Below are positions 1 to 10,859 of a stretch of DNA of 64,000 nt, in pieces. The notes under the pieces were generated by a model. The model saw nothing but the letters and a program-made list of their open reading frames with translations, was not told the DNA's origin and searched no databases. This stretch comes from Heloderma charlesbogerti (Eukaryota > Chordata > Lepidosauria > Squamata > Helodermatidae): assembly GCA_026122225.1 (NCBI GenBank), contig JANEZZ010002061.1:1054001-1118000 (forward strand). The letters are read 5' to 3'. Position numbers and translations under genes: made by a program. Position 1 is the first letter of the stretch. The number at the start of each line of letters is the position of its first letter.

Positions 1-1384
1 AGACCTGGCATGCACAGAGGTCTAGCAACTCTCCATGGGGGAAATGCCACAGAGTCCGGGATAACATTTAAGGAGGGTAGGAAGGGCAGTTTCAGGCCAC
101 CTGTGACCCTACATGTGAATATTCCACAAAAGCATCTGGGCATTACAACAGGGATGGCCAGACTTTGGGCTTGTGGGATTTTTGTTTTTGTGAGAGCCCT
201 GAGACCCACTGTGATGTTACATGTATGTATATTATGAACATGTGTTTATATATTTGTATTAACGTTATAACTCTATGTGCTTATGCTAAGTAGATCTACA
301 GTGAGAGTGGGATGAGTGACAGGAGATGTGGTGTATTTCCATATGTGAGATGATGGCTGAGTGAGTGAGGTTGTGTGAAACAATGTGGGCTATATAAACA
401 GGGTGCTGTGGTTGGGTAGTTCAGATAGGGTTTAGAACAGATAGGGATGTAGATAGGGAAAAGTTTAGATCGGGATAGAATTTGAGGAGAGAGAGAGATA
501 GGGTCTGTGAAGAGGTAGATTGTGAAGAGATAAATGGTGAAGTTATAGAGAGTGACTAGGATTTGTGTATGAAGGACTCAAGTGGAAATTAAGTGTTCCT
601 GTGTGTGAGTGTGTGTGTGTGTGTATGCCTTTAAAATTACTTATTTACTGCTTATCATCTTAATTCTGTAATTAATAAATACTTCTTGTTTTATAAAATC
701 CTACACCTACTGCTCGTGGCTACAAAAAGGGTAAAGTATTAAAGGGAATAATTCAGGTCACAATAAAAGCCAGAGTGTCCTCACATCTCACAAAGTAAAA
801 GGGTTGGACCTGAGGTAAAGGTCCTGCTGGCAGCGTTACTGTGTGTGGGGGAAGGTGTTGCCTGCTGTGGGAAAGGCCTTACTGAAAAAGTATTCTCACT
901 GATGAATAGGCAGGAACAACACACCCACCAACTGGAGCCAGGTGCAAAAGACATACATTTAAAAGTAAAGAATTCTGAGCCCAAGGATTTGTTTTGAGGA
1001 ACAGAATTGAACTGAGCTCACAGACCTTCCACACAAAAATCCACTGCTGGTTATCCCAAACTTTTTAAACTTCAGCAGTATAATTTGTGGGCTGGGAGGC
1101 CATTTTGTTGTTAAACCACTGGGAGTCTGAAATCCTTGCTGATCTACTGCAAATCACCCAGAGATCTACCAGTAGATCTTGATCTACCTCCTTCCCATCC
1201 CTGCATTGTGAGGTATACGGAAAGTAACCTCAACATATCTTATTCAAATACACCTTTTCCTTTCGCAAATTAATCCTCAGTATCACTCAACCTTTGAACC
1301 TGGCTGTGAATCTTGCCCTTTTCATTGACATATCTTGCCTTCCCTCATGCCCTGCACAGCCTGAAATGATTCTTATTTTGTTAT
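1..1384. other. Intron sequence, no gene seen
   Basis: This is downstream TTC7A intron. It contains a short GT-rich microsatellite near 604-626 and AT-rich tracts. No conserved exon, long frame or recognisable transposon was found. The ORFs here are below 76 codons and look like chance. Confidence 0.6.
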
Positions 1385-1495
1385 ATTTTTATCCCACCCT
1401 TGCTGCACAGAGCTTGGGGTTGCTTACATGGAACTGCCACCACATCCCCTGTTTTTTTCCCTTGTAACAACCCTACGTCATTGTTTAGGTTGAGG

Positions 1496-1534
<39 letters not shown>

Positions 1535-1650
1535 GCCCAAGGTTACCCAATAAGTTACTCAATAAAGTTACTTTGACTGGAGATTCAAAGCTTGGTCTCT
1601 CTCGTCCTGGTCCAACACTCTAACCACTACACCATATTGACCCTGAGAGC
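1385..1650 (-). repeat. MIR-like/tRNA-related SINE or LINE-tail remnant with (GA)n
   Basis: The stretch has the pattern 'tatcccaccctt... caaggttaccca... ccaacactctaaccactacacca', typical of old tRNA-related SINE remnants in squamates. Read on the minus strand, the tRNA-like end is at the high coordinate. A (GA)n microsatellite at about 1491-1530 has expanded inside it. Assignment to a named family needs a repeat library. Confidence 0.5.
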
Positions 1651-3002
1651 ACTCCTATGTGCAGTTCCCTTTATGGGCAAGACTACCTGCCAGATGTCAC
1701 TAGTGCATCTGCTCGTTCTACTGCCCGTTGTAACATGCAAACAAGTTCATAGTGTTCAAGTGAAAATGGTGATTGTAAAGAACAAAATGAAACTTGCCCA
1801 AAATGCTGGAAAAGAATGAAAGTTGCTCTCAGTGGATACTGGCTCCCACTGGAGCGAGTGTGAATACTCTGACCTTTTCATTTTATTGGTGTGTGAAAAG
1901 AGTACAGAATGGAGCCTTTCATTCTTCCGTTTCCAGGTACATAGGCATTTAATTAGTGTCGGTATGATATTCCATGACATGCCTCTCTGTGTTGTTCTCC
2001 AGGCCAGTCTGAAGCAAGCCTTCAAGGAAACAGATGTTGGGAGGTTTTTAAAAATTAAGCAATTTCTACTTTGATTCTTGGGAGTGATGTATTTGGAAGC
2101 AAAGATACCTACACATAAATGAGAGATAAAATTTGGTGCAGAAGAAGATTAAAGTACCGCCGCCTGGCCAGGATTGGCCCTACCATTAGGCAGAGTGAGA
2201 CAACGGCCTCAGGCAGCAGATGCTGGGAGGCAGCAGTGGCAGCCCCCCAACCCGTCCTCCTGAGCCCTCTGGCCATTCTCCTCTGTTGGAGGACAGAGCT
2301 GTGTGAGCCACAAAGTCTGCCCTACACCCCCTAAACTAGCCTGCTGCCCTCAGGTGTGGTGGAGGAGTAAAGATCAACTGCTAGTCTGTATGTGTACTGT
2401 GGGGAGGGGGTGCCATCTTGTCCTTTGCATCTGGCTGCAAAATGTCTTGGACTGACTTGGCTCAACTCCAGTACAGTTTACTCCAGCCCTGGGAGAATTT
2501 TAAAAGTGATTATTTGTGGCCGTCGTTATTAACTTTGCAGAAAGATCTTGGTGCAGTGTGTGTGTGTGCTTTTAAACAACGGATTTCCCTGACGAGGTGG
2601 CACAGTTAGTTGCATGGAAGATCGTACTGTAGGGTGGGCCATTTTGGGAGGTCCAGGGGCCATTTTTCCCCCCAGACCCCCTGCGGGCTGACACTAAAAG
2701 GGTCAGGAAGTGTTCAAAATGGCTGTTCCGGATGATTTTTTAAAAAAAATACAAAAATATTTTGTTTACAATTTTGTGGGTCAGTGGAGGGCACAAATGG
2801 CCCGTGGGCTGAAAGTTGCCCACCCCTGCTGTACTGTGTGCAAAACCCTGGAGGTGGAACTATGCACTGGGCTTCACATGGGAAAGGCATCAAAAATGGT
2901 ATCTCATGCTGAGTTCTTCCATGCAATATGTGGAATCGCCCTGTATTGTGATGATATCACATACTGGGTGGAGAAATGCAAAATATGATGATATCACAAG
3001 AC
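1651..3002. other. Intron sequence, no gene seen
   Basis: Only short chance reading frames are present. A segment near 2640-2830 ends with 'gggctgaaagttgcccacccctg', a terminus also seen near 18865 ('gggtgggcaacatgtggcc'), so part of it is a dispersed repeat that I cannot classify. Confidence 0.5.
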
Positions 3003-3005
3003 AGT

Positions 3006-3130
3006 GGCAACCTGGTGCCCTCTAGATGCTTTGGACTACAAGTCCCATAACCCTGAACACTGGCCATTCTGGCTAGGGCTTATGAGAACTGGAGTCCAAA
3101 ACATCTGGAGGGGACCAGGTTGCCTAGCCC
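3006..3130. mobile_element. Short palindromic MITE-like repeat
   Basis: The two halves are imperfect inverted copies of about 55 bp: 'caacctggtgccctctag' on the left is the reverse complement of 'ctggaggggaccaggttg' on the right, allowing mismatches. Copies of the same family lie at about 18427-18553 and, partly, at 40110-40180. The foldback shape and lack of coding capacity suggest a non-autonomous DNA transposon, probably hAT-like. That class is inference. Confidence 0.55.
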
Positions 3131-3290
3131 TGGTTTAAATGATTCTACACATTATGGGGGAGAACCCAACAAGGGGTTGATGCTTTTGGTGGTAGCCTTA
3201 CGTTGAGGGTAATTGGTTGTTTGACTTGGGTCTGAGTGAAATGCTGTGGGAGTATGGAAGGTTGAGCATGTAGTTTTAGGAGTAAACGAA

Positions 3291-4656
3291 ATCATAGAAT
3301 CATAGAATAGTAGGGTTGGAAGGGGCCTACAAGGCCATCGAGTCCAACCCCCTGCTCAATGCAGGAATCCAAGTCAGAGCATCGCTGACAGATGGCTGTC
3401 CAGCCTCATCTTGAATGCCTCCAGTATGGGAGAGCCCACCACATCCCTAGGGAATTGGTTCCATTGTCGTATTGCTCTAACAGTCAGGAAGTTTTTCCTG
3501 ATGTTCAGCTGGAATCTGGCTTCCTCTAACTTGAGCCCATTATTCTGTGTCCTGCACTCTGGGATGATCAAGAAGAGATCCTGGCCTTCCTCTCTGTGAC
3601 AACCTTTCAAGTACTTGAAGAGTGCTATCATATCTCCCCTCAGTCTTCTCTTCTCAAGGCTCAACATGCCCAGTTCTTTCAGTCTGTCTTCATAGGGCTT
3701 TGTTTCCAGTCCCCTGATCATCTTTGCTGCCCTCCTCTGAACCCTCTCCAGTTTGTCTGCATCTTTCTTCAAGTGTGGTGCCCAGAACTGGACACAGTAC
3801 TCCAGATGAGGCCTAACCAGTGCTGAGTAGAGGGGAACTAGTACTTCCCGGGATTTGGAAGCTATGCTTCTATTAATGCAGCCCAAAAGAGCATTGGCCT
3901 TTTTTGCAGCCACATCATATTGTTGGCTCATATTCAGCTTGTGATTGACAACAATTCCAAGATCCTTCTCGCTTGTAGTGTTGTTGAGCCTAGTATCCCC
4001 CATCTTGTAACTGTGCATTTGGTTTCTTTTTCCTAGGTGCAGAACTTGGCATTTATCCCTATTAAATGTCATTCTGTTGTTTTCTGCCCAGCGCTACAGT
4101 CTATCAAGATCACTTTTAATTTTGTTTCTGTCTTCCAAAGTATTAGCTATCCCGCCCAATTTGGTGTCATCTGCAAATCTGATCAGCAGTCCCTGCACCT
4201 CCTCCTCCAAGTCATTAATAAAAATGTTGAAGAGCACTGGGCCCAGGACTGAGCCCTGCGGTACCCCACTCGTTACCTCTCCCCAGTTTGAGAAGGTCCC
4301 ATTGATAAGCACTCTTTGAGTCTGATTCTGTAGCCAACTGTGGATCCACCGGATCGTTGTTTCATATAGCCCCCTTTGAGCTAGTTTGCTCATCAGGATA
4401 TCATGGGGCACTTTGTCAAAAGCTTTGCTGAAGTCGAGGTATATGATACTACAGCATTCCCACGGTCTACAACGGAGGTTACTTGATCAAAAAATGAGAT
4501 CAGATTTGTCTGGCAGGACTTGTTTTTAACAAATCCACGTTGGCTTCGAGTAATCATGGCACTGTTTTCAAGGTGCTTCCAGATGGATTGCTTTATCATC
4601 TGCTCCAGAATTTCCCCAGGGATTGATGTCAGACTGACTGGTCTGTAGTTCCCAGG
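3291..4656 (-). mobile_element. CR1 LINE, 5'-truncated, broken ORF2
   Basis: The 3' end carries the CR1 octamer pattern: 'atcatagaatcatagaat' at 3293-3310 is its reverse complement. On the minus strand the reverse-transcriptase core appears at 4411-4094, with SGVPQGSVLGPVLF and the catalytic RFADDT motif. The C-terminal domain follows at 4072-3374, with LEYCVQFWAPH, RVQRRAAKMI and LSLEKRRLRGD. These two parts are in one frame, separated by a single TAG at about 4094. The more N-terminal piece (4599-4393) is in another frame because of a small deletion. The endonuclease part is missing, as usual for 5'-truncated LINE insertions. It is not active. Confidence 0.93.
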
Positions 4657-4989
4657 TTAAATGGTGGTAGAAAAGAATGAATCAAGCATGGAAGAGCCTT
4701 GGGAGATTCTCACTTGCCCTTTTTGCCATTACTACTACTCCCCTGTGGATAAGGCTATCAATGGCTACTAGTATATCTCTCAAAACACTAGTTGTTGAGG
4801 AACACATTCTGAATGCGTAGCAAATTTTGTGGTCAAAGTGCTTCACATACACGTAAGAATGTAAGAAGAGCTGTGCTGGATGAGACCAAAGGTCTGTCTA
4901 GCCCAGCATTGTCAGACCAAATGGTTATCTATTCCTCAAGGAAGCTCACAAGCAGGACATGACTGCAGTAGTACCTTCTCACTCTCACC
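4657..4989. other. Intron sequence with dispersed repeat fragment
   Basis: A fragment near 4850-4915 ('gtaagaagagctgtgctgga' ... 'ctgtctagcccagcat') resembles one end of the unclassified dispersed repeat also seen at 8205-8440 and 23066-23312. Nothing coding is recognised. Confidence 0.4.
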
Positions 4990-5150
4990 TCTCAGTAATC
5001 CTTACCACAACCCCATAAGTTAGGCCAGGCCATAGATTTTTGAGGGGGCACTACATAGTAAGATCTCACAGCTGAGGTGGGATTGGAAGCAGGGACTTCC
5101 CAGTCTGCAGTTCGCACTCTTAGCTGCTACACTGCATCAACTCAGACCAG
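4990..5150 (-). repeat. MIR-like SINE remnant
   Basis: The order 'taatccttaccacaacccca', 'gtaagatctcacagctgagg', 'gcactcttagctgctacactg' matches the arrangement of MIR/tRNA-related SINEs with the tRNA-like end at the right. It is strongly decayed. Confidence 0.45.
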
Positions 5151-6790
5151 TTTTACTCCCTTCTGCCATAGTTACATCTCAGTTACTCCAAAATCTTAAC
5201 TGTTCGATTGTTCCAGCTGTCTCTAAAGACAAAAGCCACGATTCCTCTACACTGTCTTTGCCCACTTCCATTCTGACTAGTGAATGGCAGCTTTATCGTG
5301 ACCGAAAGAGATAACATTACAGCCTCCACTCCATTTCATGGGCAGTAGTAAGCAGCAAATGAGACAAATGGATAATGGCCACTGATGCATGCCCGGAGAC
5401 AGTCACAGCCACTGTTTTGATAGCGATCAAGGCATTAGTTGCTTAATCACGCTAATTATTCAATTGATTCTATTCGACCTATTGTCAAGCATTGGAACAA
5501 CTCACTTGACCTTGCCTGACTGGATCAGAAGCATAGTTGTATTGCTGTAGCCATCTTACTGGAAGACCAAGCCTTTCTCTTAACCTACTGCATTGAATAT
5601 TTGTAATTAATGAAGTTGCCATGATGTGGTTTGGAATGCAAAACTTTCCAGCATGCAACATTCAGATGCATTCCAAATCGATTGCTGTTTCCCTAGAAGT
5701 TCTTCTCCAGCTTGAAATGTAAAGCAAGATCATGAGCATGTGTTCAGCAGACCAGGTGCCCAAAGTCAGCTGCTTTATAAACACATGCAAAAATTCTATA
5801 AAGTTATTATACTGATTTTATCATTTTGTATTTTACTGAGAATTGCCCCATCTGTTTGGCTGAAGGGTAGTAAACTAATGTATAAATAAATAAACCCACA
5901 GATAAAATTATGCACTCCAGGAATGGTGTGGGTGTTGCCCCATCATGATTTGCACTGCTGTGGTTAACATCTGAACCTTGGAGATCATGTGGGGGGACCC
6001 GTCCGAGTACTTATTTGCCATGCTAGCATTGCTGCTCCTGGGGCAGGAAGTGACCGTGTTGTCAGATGTGACCTGCACGTTCAAATGGTTCCAGAGCAGC
6101 GTGAGAGAGAGCAGCAACTTTGCTGCTTCTGGAATCCAAGAACTGACTCCAAGGATCAGTGCTATGGCAACAGCAGCAGCTATCAGAGCACTAATCTTGA
6201 TCTTTTCCCACTGAATTCAGATAATACTCCATGTATAATCAAAGAAAACATCAGCAGCCAATTCCACCACTGGAAGGTGGGGGTAGCAAGTCAAAGAAGA
6301 CACCTGCAAGGGTCACATGCAACATTTCTGTCCACATATCTTGTTTTGCAAACATAGTAAACCAAGTAGGGAAACTAGGCCTTCAGGGACACACTGTGGT
6401 TTTCAGCACTGTATGTTCCATGCAATGCTGGTTCCAGTATAGGGTATTTTTAGGTGCTTTATCATAAATAAGTTAATTCATGAATGAATAATAGGTTGTT
6501 GCTGCAGGCCAGACAAGCTGGGGGTGTGCTCCACTGCCAGCTGGGCAGCATAGTTTCATATTACAGATGCCTTAAATCAGAGTAGCAGCCCACTGTGGAC
6601 AACAGTGCAGACTTGCCCTGGAAACTGCCATGCGATGTTCCTGTCCATTAGCAATACGTAAAGAAGAAGGTGGATGTTGATTTTTGGATGCAGATAATTC
6701 TCCCGTTTTCAACCCGAGTGTGCTACAGGTAGACACATATGGGGAGACAGCAGTGTAGGAATGGGAACCTACACGTAGGAGAAGGAGCCC
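5151..6790. other. Unassigned intron sequence
   Basis: No exon or transposon is recognised. The stretch 5908-6357 is open in several frames (longest 122 codons), but the frames overlap on both strands, have no splice-site context I can defend and resemble no family I know. I treat them as chance. It ends in ordinary AT-rich sequence. Confidence 0.4.
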
Positions 6791-8200
6791 TAGACCCTAG
6801 ATGCTTGTTCACATCTGCAGGTATCAAATGGTAATTACTCAAGTATGTTTACAACAGACTGAATCAATAAATAAAATTATAGAATTCTTATCAAGCTCTT
6901 CTCTAGCTCCAGTGAGAGTAGCTTCATGCTCTACAAAATTGTTTCTCAACAATGAGTCCACTGCTGAGGTGGCTGAGCTGAGGGAGATGAGAGCGAGAGC
7001 AGGGCCATTCCACCAGCCCTGCTGAAGGCCTCCTCTGCCCTCAACTGTCACCACCAGCAGCCATTCCAGCAGGATGAGTGATGGGGATGAGCAGGCAAGG
7101 CAGGGCCTTTCCTCCAGCCCTGTTGAAAGAATTATTTCCCACCTTTTCCCTCCCCATTCCTTTTTTCTTGTGCGTCATGTCTTTTTAGATTGTAAGCCTG
7201 CAGGTAGGGATTGTCTTGTTTAACTGATTATAGGTAAGCCACTCTGGGAGCCTTTCAGATAAATAAAATAAATAAAATATTTATAAAGATATAAATACAT
7301 AGTGCGTGTGTCCCCATTCCACTTTTTGCACTTAGCATCGTAACAACTGTTCTTAACAAGCTAAACTTACACTAAAGGTACAGAGCATAACATTATGGTT
7401 AGTTTTGTAAAGGAGGTTGATATTGCCTATTTTCTGGACAATGGCATGGCCAGTTTGAATGTCCCCCTTCTTTCCCTAACCCCAACACTTCGGGGGATGT
7501 CAACATGTAGATACCAAACCGTGAGGGGAATAACTTCAGGAAAAACCATGCCCCAATATTGTACCACACATTTCCCACGGGAAACCAATTGTTCCCCTAT
7601 TGTTACCATTAAACACAACTGGGTAGAATTCTAAATGTGTTGATAACTTCTTTGTTTTTGCACGAAGGAATCAATAAGCCAGCAGGTTCGTTTGTTGCTA
7701 GATTTGTGCCCTCTGCTTAAAATTGGCCACACTGTTTTCAAGCTGGATATTTCTGACAGACTAAGGGTAGACAGGTGAGAATCCTGCACTAATCATTGCT
7801 GATATACCAGGGGCAAAGAGCGCCACTCACATGGGGAATTTGCTTTGGAAGCACATTGGATCAGTCAGTTGGCACCTTGTATTCCACATGCGATAACAGA
7901 GATTCAGTGGCCACACAGAGGTAATTATTTCTAACTTTCTCTCTTTCCCTCTCTCAAAAAAAAAAGTAGCGAAGACAACTTGTTTAGCAAGAAAAACTTG
8001 CTGGAAACAATGGATATAAAAATGTAACAAAACAATAAAATGATCCATGGTGTGAAAAAATGGGAGAGAAAAAACTCTATCTGCTAACAGTAGAACTCAA
8101 GGTCAGCCAAGGAAACTGATCTGCAGTACACGTAGGACTGAAAAAAATTTCATCCTTGCACAACACATCATCATAGGGAATTTGCTACCACAGGATGAGT
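6791..8200. other. Intron sequence with LINE-like tail
   Basis: Around 7180-7290, 'agattgtaagcctgcaggta' followed by 'aagccactctgggagccttt' and (aaat)n resembles the 3' tail of squamate LINE/SINE families on the plus strand. The rest, including an A-rich run at 7957-7966, is unassigned. Confidence 0.4.
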
Positions 8201-8204
8201 CGAT

Positions 8205-8440
8205 TGCCAATTTCATGGATGACAGGCCTATCAAAAACTACCAGCCATGACAGCTAAATAGAACCTCCATGTTCAGACACAGTATACCTTTGAATATCAA
8301 TTGCTAGGAGACAGACAGGGGAGGAAGAGCTTCCACCTTCGTGTCTTGCCTGTGGGCTACTGGCTGCATCTGGCAGGCTGTTCTTGAAAACAGAATCCTA
8401 GACTAGATAACCTTCAGTCTGAACCAGCAGGGCTCATCTT
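8205..8440 (+). repeat. Unclassified dispersed repeat, copy 1
   Basis: It shares the order 'ggatgacaggcctatcaa', 'atatcaattgctaggagaca', 'gcctgtgggctactggctgc', 'tctgaaccagcagggctcat' with 23066-23312. The copies are diverged, non-coding and on the same strand. I do not know the family name. Confidence 0.5.
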
Positions 8441-8479
8441 ATATTCTTAATGTAATAAACAAAACAATAACAACAACAT

Positions 8480-8690
8480 GTAGCATATAACATACATTAT
8501 CTCGGTAATCCTTAGAACAATCTTGTAGGGTAGGTCAGTATCACTATCTTGATATTGCATACAAACAGCTGAGACTGACTGAGAGAACAGTGTGTTGCCT
8601 ACAGCTACCTACTGAGTCCATGCAGATGCTAGACTTGGGTCCAGGACTTTCTGACTCAAAATGACCACACTACACCAGCTCGTGTGTGAA
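8480..8690 (-). repeat. MIR-like SINE remnant
   Basis: 'cggtaatccttagaacaatc', a central 'gctgagactgactgagagaa' and 'cttgggtccaggactttctg' followed by 'accacactacaccagct' match the layout of MIR/tRNA-related SINEs, strongly decayed. Confidence 0.5.
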
Positions 8691-9121
8691 CGTTGCAGCT
8701 CTCCTCCCATGCTTGCAAACACACTGTATAAATATATATACACATTCATGTCAACCGGAGGGCTGATATGCAAAAAGGTGAGGCCTATGGCCTTGAAAAG
8801 TTCCTGGCATCAAATATTTAGGGCCCATTGGGACCAGGAGTGTTCAGTAACTTAACACAGCAGGGTGTCAGTTATTGTGACTGGCTCGCTTGGATCATAA
8901 CAATCACAAAGCATTAATTTCCCAGGAGGGTCCAGTGCAGTACAGGTAAGGATGCTGTATTTTTCCAGAAAGAAATATGCAACTGCAGTTCATAGTCCCT
9001 GCATTGTAGAATAAAACTCTTGGGAATCTGTCTGCCAGACCCCCTGTCAGGCCAACAGAATAACCCCACGGCGACATGACAAGGGCATACACCTAAATGG
9101 GAGCCCCTTGTGCATACTCAC

Positions 9122-9324
9122 CAAGCAGTTCATGATTTCTACTCCGCTTGGGTTCACTGTTAGTGCTTCATCATACAATTGCTTCGCCTCCTCCAAGCTG
9201 CTGTTCATCTCCGCAAGCCTCCCCCGCATGTACAGCACAGTGTGAGATGTAGGAAAGAGACTGGCTGCCTCCTGGATACAAAAGCCCGCTTCTTTGAGAT
9301 GCTGTTGTTCCATGAAGAGTTCAG
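9122..9324 (-). CDS. TTC7A: TTC7A TPR exon (most 3' of four in window)
   Basis: This 203-bp exon encodes TPR repeats with the TTC7A signatures [33 protein letters not shown] and [15 protein letters not shown]. The acceptor is a T-rich tract ending in TTTTGTAG (AG at 9326-9325) and the donor is GTGAGTATG (9121-9113). Two bases complete the Ala codon begun in the previous exon, then 67 codons run to the end in phase 0. The intron upstream is about 22.8 kb and full of repeats. The following exon, which should start with a GLMLSRLG-like segment in the family, was not found between 1 and 9121 and presumably lies outside the window. TTC7B is unlikely because it differs at most of the diagnostic residues recalled here. 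Confidence 0.95.
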
Positions 9325-10384
9325 CTACAAAAAACAAAAGGATGCAATTTATTTATATGTCTGTCCCCTAAGCTTTACCATGGAGAGGATAATGCTGAAA
9401 CATTGAGGATGTCAATAGCTAAAGAACAAGATGTTGTACCGTATGAAAAATAAATCTGTTTATGATATGTGGATTTGCAAATGTGCATTCTGGGTACCTC
9501 GGATTCGCACATTTTAAGGACTCCTTAACAGTGGCTTACTTACTGGCCATACAACGAATCCCTTGTTTACTCTGCTTACATAAATGGGAAAGGTGGGAGA
9601 AAATTGGATTTTTAAGGAAAGTGAAATAAAATTAGGTTATTGGTCTGTTCGGGTTTTTGCAGCTTTGGATTGTTTTTTCTTCCCCCTTCCTTGGTCAGAT
9701 GCAACCCTTTGTTTTGCTTTCCCCACAAAAAGGAAGTATTCAAAGGCATCTGTGGGCTGGTTTGTTTTTTGTTTTGCTATCTATAACCAGGGAAAGGAGG
9801 CAAGCAATTCACCTTGTGAAACTGCCTTATATCAAGTCAGATCGTTGTCTATCCTGAATGGCACAGGCCTTTCCCAGCTCTGGGAAAATATAAAACAGCA
9901 AGAACAATTTCTGGGCAGAGCAATCCTATGGGGGCAGGAGAGAGAGAATCCATGGCAGAGGAACTTCTATTTCCTAAGCTCTGCTGGGCTTGCACTGGCC
10001 AGAGTTAGGGTCAGTGGGTGTTTCACCTTCCATTTTCCTTTTTTTACCTTCCTTCCTTTAGCTTTTTTTCCTTCCTTTACCTTTTTCCTTTTTTTCTCAC
10101 CAGTTTGTCCGTTTGAGGTTTTCCCCCTCCCATTGGTTCCAAAGGGAGGGTAAATAATTACGCGTGCTCCAGGGCTGACATAGTTCCCCTTCACATTCTC
10201 AGAACATGGCTAGGAACGAGGGGGCTTTGGATCTGGTGGATCCAAGGCCTCTCCTGATTCACCCCTGGACCTTTCCGCCCTTCCTGCTGTCAGAGCAGCA
10301 ATGGTAGAGCAAGCACAGTGACAGAGCTTTCCACCACTGATCAAGGGATCTCTGCAGTGGACCTCCCTCTCCACCTGTGAACAC
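9325..10384. other. Intron next to TTC7A exon; no second gene
   Basis: The first bases are the pyrimidine tract and acceptor of the 9122-9324 exon on the minus strand. A frame at 9584-10153 (189 codons) has low-complexity Phe-rich composition and no family resemblance, so it is rejected as a gene. At about 9815-9890 a fragment resembles the body of the tRNA-derived SINE at 10385-10550. Confidence 0.5.
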
Positions 10385-10550
10385 TGGAAGCTTTCTTATA
10401 CTGAGCCAGACCCTTGGTCCACCTAGCCCAATACTGTCGATACTGACTAGCAGCGGCCCCCAGGGTTTCAGGCAGGAGTTTTTCCAGCCCTACGTGGAGA
10501 TGCTGGGGATCGAACCTGGGACCTTCTGCATGCAAAGCAGGTGCTCAGAG
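10385..10550 (-). repeat. tRNA-derived SINE
   Basis: On the minus strand the head contains a perfect RNA polymerase III B-box consensus, GGTTCGATCCC (complement of 10506-10516). It is preceded by a tRNA-like 'gcaccTGCTTTGCATGCAG' region. The body then reads through 'ctgcctgaaaccctgg' and 'ggtctggctcagtataagaa'. Related fragments are at 13030-13085 (head) and at 15365-15460, 32880-33000 and 55870-55935 (body). The A-box side is truncated, so this copy is probably not transcribed. Confidence 0.75.
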
Positions 10551-10687
10551 ATGTGAGGAGAGGGAGAGATGGGCATTAGAGCCACTCCATCAGCTCGACT
10601 GGGAGACCGGCTTCATTTGGCTCCTCCTTCCCTGAACTGTCATGGAGAAGCAGTAATTCAAACTGAGAGAGAGTGGGAGGGTGAGAA

Positions 10688-10690
<3 letters not shown>

Positions 10691-10732
<42 letters not shown>
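10691..10732. repeat. (GA)n microsatellite
   Basis: About 21 uninterrupted GA units. The Arg-Glu and Ser-Leu frames crossing it on both strands are artefacts of the repeat. Confidence 0.95.
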
Positions 10733-10859
10733 AAGGCCATTCCATCAGTTCTGCTGAGATATCAGCTCCATTTGGCTCATTCTTCACTCAACTCACCTAT
10801 CAGCAGCCATTCCACCTGATCAAGGGGGAGAGAGAGAGAGGAAGATGGAGCTGACTGGG

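Noticed and set aside
5908..6357. Overlapping frames of up to 122 codons on both strands as a possible exon
   Set aside because: No conserved motif, no convincing splice sites and no match to the TTC7A residues expected downstream.
9584..10153. A 189-codon plus-strand frame beside the TTC7A exon
   Set aside because: Low-complexity Phe/Pro-rich sequence with a SINE fragment inside, no splice context and no recognised domain.
10506..10545. A possible tRNA gene
   Set aside because: A perfect B box is present, but the acceptor stem and A-box half are missing and the sequence continues into a SINE body.
10569..10787. Frames with Arg-Glu or Ser-Leu runs
   Set aside because: Translation of a (GA)n microsatellite.
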